Shown here one piece after another: positions 59,459 through 64,000 of a stretch of 64,000 bases of DNA. Each line of letters opens with the position of its first letter. The first letter of the stretch is position 1. The stretch is from Tubiluchus corallicola (Eukaryota > Priapulida > Priapulimorpha > Priapulimorphida > Tubiluchidae). Position numbers and translations under genes: made by a program. The notes under the pieces are model-generated. The model was given only the letters and a program-made list of their open reading frames with translations, was not told the DNA's origin and did no database searches. The stretch is from positions 1-64,000 of the forward strand of contig JAQGDQ010000785.1 of the NCBI GenBank assembly GCA_030141605.1, given 5' to 3'.

Positions 59459-62400
59459 TAAGATTCAAGGCTACAGCTCGGACGACGGAACCATTTGCGG
59501 CGATCTATACATCAAACGAAAAGTGTCGATCTAGTGTCTGGAAGGAACGGGGACGAAAACCTCCAAAAATGGCCATTTTTCGGCCGTTTTTTTGCAAAAC
59601 TTATACGTCTGACATCTCAAGAACGGGAATGGGCCAAGGCGGCCATGGATAGATAGCCCGTTCAGCGGTGGGTGTAGTAGGCATATTTAGAATTTGCGAG
59701 ACGGCCACGGCGTCCCATAACGGGCGTTTTCCCGGACCCAACTCGCGAATTTTTCGAAATTTTGATCAAACAGCCTGCAGAAAAAACGTTCTAGCGACGC
59801 CTGGTGGGACTCTCGGAAGGAGATACACGGCTCTTTAGAAAGAGGAAGAACAGGGCTACACGATGATGTGGGCTATATGTTAGGACAGGTCCATTATTAT
59901 TATTTTGTTATTTCCTATGTACAAGATATTGAGCAATTCGCTTAAAAAATAACATCACTCCACAATAGTGCGATATGTGATCAGCTGATAAAGAAGACCA
60001 GCTCATAGTGCAATGTGTACTGCTATAATTTTACTGCTACAGAAGTACCAAAAGAGGATACATAAGCAAAAACTGAAGAGATACCTGGCAACAAAGTAAG
60101 CGGGTAGAGCAAAGAAAGCAAGAACTATTTAATTGAGAAAAACAGTCAAGCAAGCTAGAGTAGATTAGATTAGATTAGATTTATTGACTAACAATTACAA
60201 ATACACAGAGAAAGAACTTAACAAGGAGAAAATTAGTCCAGCAAGAACAATAGTCAAATTGATCATGTAACAATTAAAATAACTTCAAACAATCAGATAC
60301 AAAACTAATGACTAGCTTAGTATCCTGGTGAGTGAAAATATTTAGTAGAGATGTTAATATCGTTAAAAACAGTCTTGTTTCTGGCATATGCAGTTTTTTC
60401 AATAGCACGTGCTCTTCATCTTGAACTGCACCGTTAGCACAGAGTGCACAGTCACATACGAGCGTATGTCTCGGCCTATGCCTCCATCTTCCAGTTTCTA
60501 TGAGTCTATGAGCGGATAACGTGCAATGAGTCCATCAAATTCTATCCTCTTCTGACAAACCCAGAGTAGACTTTGAATACAATGGAAGAGACTTAAGTGA
60601 AGGATTCGTTGTTCTATAAGTTACCAAGCGGCTTCTTTCAGATATGCGAACACGCTCTGAACGGTTCACCTTGTCTGGATGCTGTGGATGAAAACTTCTA
60701 ACTACACTCCATTGTCACACAAGCAAGAACACGTTATATTTACATGATTGTCAGAATGGAAGATTTAAAGTGACTGCGTCATCAATCAATCGGGTGGAAT
60801 GATTCAGTTTCAAAAATAAGTTCAACAATATGGACATTTTTACACAGCAGACATATTTTTACTCTTCTTGTTATTCCCACCATCCATCTCAACATCCTCA
60901 TCTCCACCACACCCATTTTCTTCTCTTCGGTCTTCTTTAGAGAAGCTGCTTCCAGCCCATAGATTAGAGCGGGTCTGACTACTTCTCACCGACTCATTCA
61001 TAGCAGGTTTTGGCGCAGTTTTACAGGCGAATGCCCTTCCTGACCCTAACCCTCCCTATTTATCCGGGCTTGGGACCGGTATTAAGTTAGGCTGGCTTCC
61101 GCCCCCCCCCCCCAGTGGCTAGGTTTAACAAGAAGCGATAAAATTAGAAATAATAATATCAGAGGAACAGTAAAAGTAGTGGAAGCCTCGCAAGATTGCG
61201 ATGGTATGGACACCTGAAAAGAAGAGTCGGTGAAGATCATGTGGAAAGGGAAGACATAAATGAAGAGAAGGTAAACAAGAGGAAGGCGTGGAGAAGACTC
61301 ATTCACAACGGCGACCCCACGTAGGGAAAAGCTGGGAAGAAGAAGAAGAAGAAGACATATTTTTACTCTGTCATTTAAGTGAGTCAAAAAATCATCTGAA
61401 ATTTAAAATAAACTGATAATTTTTCTTCCGTAATTAGCTCGTGATCTCCGCATGACTATTATAAAGTGATTAGTTTACATACCTTCTTGTTTAAGACACG
61501 AAATCAAATCACCAACAATCCAGTTGCTGTCAAAGTTTGGAGCGTGAACAAGAGTTCCTATTAGAGAGACAACTTGCACACGAACATGTGATTCTTTCTC
61601 CTTGTAGAAATGGTCTAACAGCTGCCTAAATTAAGAAAACAATTCAGGTCATTTTGAAGCACAAGAAGACACTCTTAATAAACAAACCTTAAAAAATTTG
61701 TCGTGAAATTTTATATCACTACATGCTGTGCTATTGCATATCAGGGCTGTGGATTCCTAGAGTCGGAGTCGGCAGTGAATCTACTGCTAAAGGAGTCGGA
61801 TTTGTTAAAACTTAGAGTTTTGAAGTTGGAGTCAGGACTCGGAAGTACACTTTTTGTTAGAGGATTCGGTGTTAGAGTCGGTAAAAACAGACAAAACCTC
61901 AAAATCCAGTTACTTTTAACTTTTAACACATAATGTCCCTTTAGGAATGCTTTCATATTGGTTTTGTATGCAGGGAGACTGTTTTTCGAACATAAGAAGT
62001 AACTATGAAATGCTACTGTAGCTAAATATTAGGAGTAACATAAACTATTACTTAAAGGCAGGAGTCGGAATTGGAGTCAGGAGTTAGTGCTTCTAAGATT
62101 TTAGAAGTCGGAGTTGGATTTAAAATTTCATGAGCCGGCGGAGTCAGTTGGAGCCAGCGTTAGGAGTTTAATGTACTGACTCCACAACCCTGCTGCATAC
62201 AGGGCTTGCATAAGCAGTAACGCTGTATAAAACTTGTAAATTTAAACTCCCACGATCATTGCTGGGCGCACCCATTTTGACGGCAGGTCATGGGAAACAA
62301 GTTTAGATAACATTACATAAAGTGCGAAAAAATAATCAAAGCATTCGCAACATTTTTACTTCAACTAAACATAACTTTAAATTACTTTATATTATCAGTA

Positions 62401-63004
62401 ATATCAAGAAAGAGGTTTTTGTTTTGGTGAATCTTTGGTACTCAGATGACAAAATTATTTTCAATTATTAAAATTTAATTACATAAATCTTTCAAATACT
62501 TAACCGCAAGTTAAGTAACATAACTGCTAAGTAACGTAACTTTGTGTAGAAAGTTTTTTTTGTGATGTACTCTAATATTCCCTTTTCTTCCCCATAAATC
62601 TGCAGGAAAAACATTTAATTCTGATCTACTTTGCATTTATTATAAAAAAACTTTTTCCAAGCTTATACGCATGCTATGTGTACTCTGCCAATGCACAGAT
62701 GTCTCAAATTCTTGTATCTAACTGTTAATTTCTAACAGAATGAGCTGAATACAAGCACGATCAGGTTTACTTATGCACTAAAAGACTACCCAACGTTCGC
62801 TTACCTTAATAACGTTTCTGGATCAGTTATTTCACTGAATGTCTGATTACGTCGAAAGCGCATCAGTTGCTCCATAGCCTGCTGGGAGTTGGCGACACTT
62901 TGCAAATCAAGACCGGCTGGCAGTGGTAAAGCCTTCTTCCGAAGTCGCAGTTTTTTGAGCGGGGGTTGTGCAGCATCAGCAGCAGAGCTCGTGGTAGGTT
63001 CCTC
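38364..63004 (-). CDS. INTS4: Integrator complex subunit 4, N-terminal exon outside window
   Basis: INTS4 is a HEAT-repeat scaffold of the nuclear Integrator complex. With INTS9 and INTS11 it forms the cleavage module that processes snRNA 3' ends and terminates paused RNA polymerase II. Seen: 17 exons joined in frame, 929 residues plus TAG at 38364; the human protein is about 960 residues, so only the first short exon is missing, presumably beyond 64000. Recognisable stretches: HEAT-type repeats ([29 protein letters not shown]), [15 protein letters not shown], a [13 protein letters not shown] motif, [65 protein letters not shown], and the C-terminal [12 protein letters not shown] and [16 protein letters not shown]. 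Oddities: one GC donor, one U12-like intron, one acceptor amplified as a minisatellite, and one exon end duplicated. Expressed presumably as a housekeeping gene; its promoter is not in the window. Confidence 0.96.
39887..40007 (-). CDS. INTS4 exon
   Basis: 121 nt encoding [20 protein letters not shown] and [16 protein letters not shown], phase 0 to 1. Matches the VLYPDGQ...P.DF region near the INTS4 C-terminus. Confidence 0.94.
40130..40365. repeat. (GA)n purine-rich microsatellite
   Basis: About 235 bp of GA/GGA in the short INTS4 intron between 40008 and 40417, almost filling it. The open frames here are low-complexity artefacts. Confidence 0.95.
40418..40715 (-). CDS. INTS4 exon (GC donor)
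   Basis: 298 nt, phase 2 to 0, encoding [20 protein letters not shown] and [16 protein letters not shown]. The donor is GCAAGT; the GT four bases later would put a stop in the next exon. Confidence 0.94.
41195..41866. repeat. 34-bp minisatellite with a 12-bp palindrome in most units, about 20 copies
   Basis: Units 'taaacggttaaccgtctcag' + 'ccttagygttggca'. Most contain the perfect palindrome ACGGTTAACCGT; variation is mainly at CpG-containing positions outside it. Confidence 0.93.
42232..42380 (+). mobile_element. tRNA-derived SINE (Gly-like head)
   Basis: Box A-like 'cagctcaatggtag' and box B 'ggttcaactcc' at tRNA spacing, followed by unrelated sequence and no matching acceptor stem. Confidence 0.6.
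42524..42693 (-). CDS. INTS4 exon
   Basis: 170 nt, phase 0 to 2, encoding [20 protein letters not shown] and [20 protein letters not shown]. Corresponds to the region before the C-terminal domain. Confidence 0.9.
42880..42965 (-). mobile_element. tRNA-Thr-like SINE head
   Basis: On the minus strand, TTTGACTTGTGATCTAAAG (TGT anticodon loop) and GGTTCAAATCC box B; related to 4628-4745. Confidence 0.55.
44024..44198 (-). CDS. INTS4 exon
   Basis: 175 nt, phase 2 to 0, encoding [20 protein letters not shown] and [18 protein letters not shown]. Resembles the YLRCQLLLIKAL region of human INTS4. Confidence 0.9.
44226..44393. mobile_element. Tigger-like transposon end
   Basis: 'cagtggaacctcgacttctt' after TA is a common Tigger/pogo end. 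The possible other end at about 44930-45030 ('aatacgaaa', 'cttttcgta'-type motifs) matches only weakly. The 25-bp array sits between. Confidence 0.5.
44394..44750. repeat. 25-bp minisatellite, 14 copies
   Basis: Units 'gaacgctttgttgtgcgcaa' + 'cacgc', strict 25-bp period from 44394 to 44744. Each can form TGTTG-TGCG-CAACA. Frames of 89-276 codons across it are artefacts, although one fuses into the INTS4 exon at 44024-44198. Confidence 0.95.
44751..46527. other. INTS4 intron with transposon-like pieces
   Basis: No exon. Contains an inverted pair at 45101-45117 / 45391-45405 and, at 45936-46400, a G-rich repeat with 'gggggtttaggg' and 'agcccccttgg' followed by sequence shared with 56240-56475. 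Confidence 0.5.
46110..46350. repeat. Dispersed repeat, copy 1
   Basis: Similar to 56240-56475: shared 'aaaatgtctaa', 'caattgactca', 'gatcagcttg/ggtcagcttg' and 'gcaactagcg'-type blocks in the same order. Confidence 0.65.
46528..46679 (-). CDS. INTS4 exon
   Basis: 152 nt, phase 0 to 2, encoding [20 protein letters not shown] and RLSLLRLSL. Less conserved than its neighbours; accepted on frame, splice sites and position. Confidence 0.87.
47005..47455. repeat. Dispersed repeat family, copy B
   Basis: Counterpart of 27345-27800 (same orientation, about 90% similar by eye). Confidence 0.75.
47457..47870. mobile_element. Dispersed repeat family copy without nested insert
   Basis: Counterpart of 14485-15080; lacks the palindromic insert. 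Confidence 0.6.
47934..48067 (-). CDS. INTS4 exon
   Basis: 134 nt encoding [20 protein letters not shown] and [17 protein letters not shown], phase 1 to 0, donor GTAAGT. Confidence 0.95.
49664..49779 (-). CDS. INTS4 exon (U12-like donor)
   Basis: 116 nt encoding [20 protein letters not shown] and [15 protein letters not shown], phase 2 to 1. The donor GTATCCTTA matches the minor-spliceosome consensus. Confidence 0.94.
49978..50210. repeat. 30-bp minisatellite, about 8 copies
   Basis: Units 'tgagttactctgatttaaat' + 'ttaattttat'. Starts about 200 bp upstream of the INTS4 exon at 49664-49779. Confidence 0.93.
50647..50789 (-). CDS. INTS4 exon
   Basis: 143 nt encoding [20 protein letters not shown] and [16 protein letters not shown], phase 0 to 2. 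DSS..IRE.IHELL confirms that the exon before it ends at the first of its duplicated donors. Confidence 0.95.
52161..52459 (-). repeat. 149-bp tandem duplication of an INTS4 exon end with donor
   Basis: 'actgtactag' at 52161 and 52310 marks two copies. The right copy includes the real exon end (52361-52459). The left copy is intronic, carries a small deletion that breaks the frame, and has no acceptor. Within each copy a 31-bp sub-unit doubles the GCAG/GTTTGT junction, giving four donor-like sites. Confidence 0.9.
52361..52566 (-). CDS. INTS4 exon (3' end duplicated)
   Basis: 206 nt, phase 1 to 0, encoding [20 protein letters not shown] and [14 protein letters not shown]. The donor is GTTTGT. 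The last 99 coding bases plus donor are part of a 149-bp tandem duplication extending downstream. Confidence 0.96.
53323..53497 (-). CDS. INTS4 exon
   Basis: 175 nt encoding [20 protein letters not shown] and [17 protein letters not shown], phase 0 to 1. [13 protein letters not shown] is nearly identical to human INTS4. Confidence 0.95.
53597..54040. repeat. 64-bp minisatellite, about 7 copies
   Basis: Period 64 ('ggcttcctta' at 53617, 53681, 53745 and on). Units contain the near-palindrome 'acaatactgtattgt'. About 100 bp upstream of the exon at 53323-53497. Confidence 0.93.
54518..54707 (-). CDS. INTS4 exon (acceptor inside 34-bp array)
   Basis: 190 nt, phase 2 to 0, encoding [20 protein letters not shown], then [17 protein letters not shown]. 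Very close to human INTS4. The TTTGCAG acceptor and first exon bases are repeated 11 times at 54702-55072. Confidence 0.96.
54702..55072 (-). repeat. 34-bp minisatellite carrying a 3' splice site, 11 copies
   Basis: 'ccatcctgcaaac' at 54703 and every 34 bp to 55043. On the minus strand each reads CTTAAGTCRTGTTTGCAG then GATGGTTGA: the exact acceptor and first exon bases of the exon at 54518-54707, which is the last copy in transcription order. Confidence 0.95.
55720..55859 (-). CDS. INTS4 exon (HEAT)
   Basis: 140 nt encoding [20 protein letters not shown] and [18 protein letters not shown], phase 0 to 2. The donor GTGTTA is weak but no other GT keeps frame with the next exon. Confidence 0.9.
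55928..56475. mobile_element. hAT-like element remnant
   Basis: Starts 'cagtggcggctcgtg', a common hAT end, with 'ctgcagcacccccta' inside; the right part matches 46110-46350. A related start occurs at 63572. Right terminus not defined. Confidence 0.45.
56700..56867 (-). CDS. INTS4 exon (HEAT)
   Basis: 168 nt, 56 codons, phase 0 to 0, encoding [18 protein letters not shown] and [15 protein letters not shown]. Two HEAT-like helical repeats. Confidence 0.94.
56868..59228. other. INTS4 intron, no gene seen
   Basis: Between two INTS4 exons. Open stretches of 60-113 codons on either strand have no recognisable domain and no codon bias. 58190-58500 is somewhat GC-richer and may be an old repeat. 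Confidence 0.5.
59229..59335 (-). CDS. INTS4 exon (HEAT)
   Basis: 107 nt encoding [20 protein letters not shown] and [12 protein letters not shown], phase 1 to 0, donor GTGGGT. Confidence 0.93.
59397..59462. repeat. (TA)n microsatellite
   Basis: Two (TA)n runs around a short interruption, immediately before a GC-richer block. Confidence 0.95.
59463..59900. other. GC-richer block of unknown nature
   Basis: About 440 bp much richer in G+C and CpG than its surroundings, starting exactly at the end of (TA)n and ending near 'taggacaggtcc'. It contains 'aaaatggccattttt' and 'cggccg'. No coding frame of note. Probably an inserted repeat of unrecognised class. Confidence 0.45.
60154..60720 (-). pseudogene. 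LINE 3' end with zinc-knuckle remnant
   Basis: On the minus strand the frame around 60395-60480 reads [20 protein letters not shown] then DEEHVLL, the C-terminal CxxC...H motif of non-LTR reverse transcriptases. A stop and probable frameshift interrupt it. The element ends in (TCTAA)n at 60154-60180. Confidence 0.6.
60960..61360 (+). pseudogene. RTE-like LINE/SINE 3' remnant with (GAA)n tail
   Basis: Contains 'aggcgaatgcccttcctga' and 'tatttatccgggcttggg', a motif pair I recall from dispersed repeats of several animals. A frame then reads [17 protein letters not shown], like the RWxGHV tail of non-LTR reverse transcriptases, and ends in (GAA)n. Confidence 0.55.
61483..61625 (-). CDS. INTS4 exon (HEAT)
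   Basis: 143 nt encoding [20 protein letters not shown] and [15 protein letters not shown], phase 2 to 1. Matches the LLEHYYKEND.SVR region of INTS4. Confidence 0.93.
61742..62192. mobile_element. hAT MITE (CAGGGCTGTGG ends)
   Basis: 451 bp. Left end CAGGGCTGTGGA, right end read inward CAGGGTTGTGGA. Flanks ttgcatat / ctgcatac share 6 of 8 bases, a decayed 8-bp target duplication. The interior repeats 'gagtcgga'. Confidence 0.75.
62805..63004 (-). CDS. INTS4 first visible exon
   Basis: 200 nt, phase 0 to 2, encoding [20 protein letters not shown] and [31 protein letters not shown] fits the basic region near the human N-terminus. CAG acceptor, so an upstream exon with the start codon exists. 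Confidence 0.85.
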
Positions 63005-64000
63005 CTGATTAAATGAGGCATAAAAATGAAAGTACAGGCTTCCTACTGATTTTTTTAAAAACTTAAATCTTTTTAAAGGTGAAATGTTTCAATGACAGCT
63101 ATATAATAGTCTATTAATCAACTTTGCTGCACTTTTCTATATACTCTGTCGCAATGCAGACTGGAATGCACTCAAGACTGGACCTACTCAGTGTGTTTGC
63201 GGCAGCAGGGCCGGTTTTAAGCCAATGTGACAGATTCGTTCAAATTAAGCCCTGCGCCAAGAAGGGCCGGCAAACATGCTCGAGCTGAAGACTCTATGAT
63301 GAATTAATCAGTGTTCAGTGTGCACGAAGTTTCTTAGTTCTCCTCGTGTATCTATATTTCAATTTTTTGCTGATCATTAGTTTATTGTTTTGTAATTTTA
63401 ATTTATCTTCTGCATTTAGAATGTACATGAAGAAACAATATGTATCTTGACATGTAACGCAACATTAAATATTTCATAAAGGTTTTCAATTTCTAGTATG
63501 TATCACTGTCACTAATGGTAGAACCTCAAGCCTTCAGCACTTTTTGGCTGGGATTAGCGTACTACAGAAAGCAAGTGGCGGCTCACAGGTAAAATCAGTA
63601 GGGGTGCTGCTTCAGAGAATTACATTTAGAAACGTTGTTGGCATCCAGTCTTGGAAGACAATGGAGAGAGTCAGTTATTGATCACATTGAAGGAGCTACA
63701 GCGCCGACTGTGGCTGAGCAGTGTTTCCAGGGCGCACGCCTGGGCAAGGTGTATGGAGATCCTGAGTTGCCCAGACAACAGGAGCCCCCTCTCTTCCTCC
63801 CTGGTGTAGTCCGGAGCGATACGTTTGGCACCAGGTTGGCTGCAGAAGCTGCCGGAGTCAGTGAGCATGCTGTACTGGTCCGCCTTCGGGGCTCCACTCC
63901 TGATTTGGAAGGTTTATTCCTCTACACATGGCTGTTGGGTCACTTGACCTCCTCCACCCTCTAACCGTTGGCTGCATGTGCAGCTCCTCCGCCTAGTGTC
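63005..64000. other. INTS4 intron at window edge
   Basis: No exon found. 63572-63640 resembles the hAT-like start at 55928. 63640-64000 is GC-richer and open on both strands (a 109-codon plus frame), but I recognise no family; likely a retroelement piece cut by the window edge. Confidence 0.45.

Noticed and set aside
61703-61956. Frames of 71-76 codons
   Set aside because: Lie in the hAT MITE with 'gagtcgga' repeats.

Overview
The window is animal nuclear DNA. It is AT-rich and intron-rich, and it carries parts of two protein-coding genes, both on the minus strand in head-to-tail order. Reading in the direction of transcription (right to left), the first is an Integrator complex subunit 4 gene (INTS4; 17 exons visible, 63004 to 38364, stop codon present, N-terminal exon outside the window). 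About 2 kb further on begins a germinal-centre-kinase IV / Misshapen-type Ste20 kinase (MAP4K4/TNIK/MINK1 family; 22 exon positions from the ATG at 35709 down to 2116, C-terminal CNH part outside the window). I assembled both by hand from splice sites, reading phase and recalled family sequence. Every junction used keeps frame. The INTS4 exons sum to 929 residues plus stop. The kinase exons sum to 674 residues (649 with the shorter alternative exon).

The organism looks like an invertebrate metazoan. Both proteins are close to vertebrate homologues exon by exon, introns are long, at least one intron looks U12-type, and the mobile elements are typical animal DNA transposons (hAT, Tigger/pogo-like), tRNA-derived SINEs and LINE remnants. 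I cannot name the phylum from the sequence alone.

Layout: 1-2115 kinase intron with a TA-flanked MITE; 2116-35709 kinase exons separated by introns full of tandem arrays; about 35756-36650 probable 5' UTR exons and promoter of the kinase; 36650-38363 intergenic DNA and INTS4 3' UTR; 38364-63004 INTS4; 63005-64000 INTS4 intron with a GC-richer repeat. There is no rRNA gene, no intact tRNA gene and no CRISPR array.

The unusual features are in splicing architecture. (1) The kinase has two pairs of interchangeable exons: a duplicated exon coding the APE / P+1 region of the kinase domain, and a pair in the linker separated by only 47 bp with incompatible phases. (2) Three exon edges have been captured by tandem duplication: a 99-bp unit present 17 times carries a 3' splice site and exon start in the kinase; a 34-bp unit present 11 times carries a 3' splice site in INTS4; and a 149-bp duplication in INTS4 carries donor sites. 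(3) Two introns use GC donors required by the reading frame. Many other minisatellites fill the introns, including an RFX X-box-like 21-mer array and a 34-mer array with a 12-bp palindrome in most copies.
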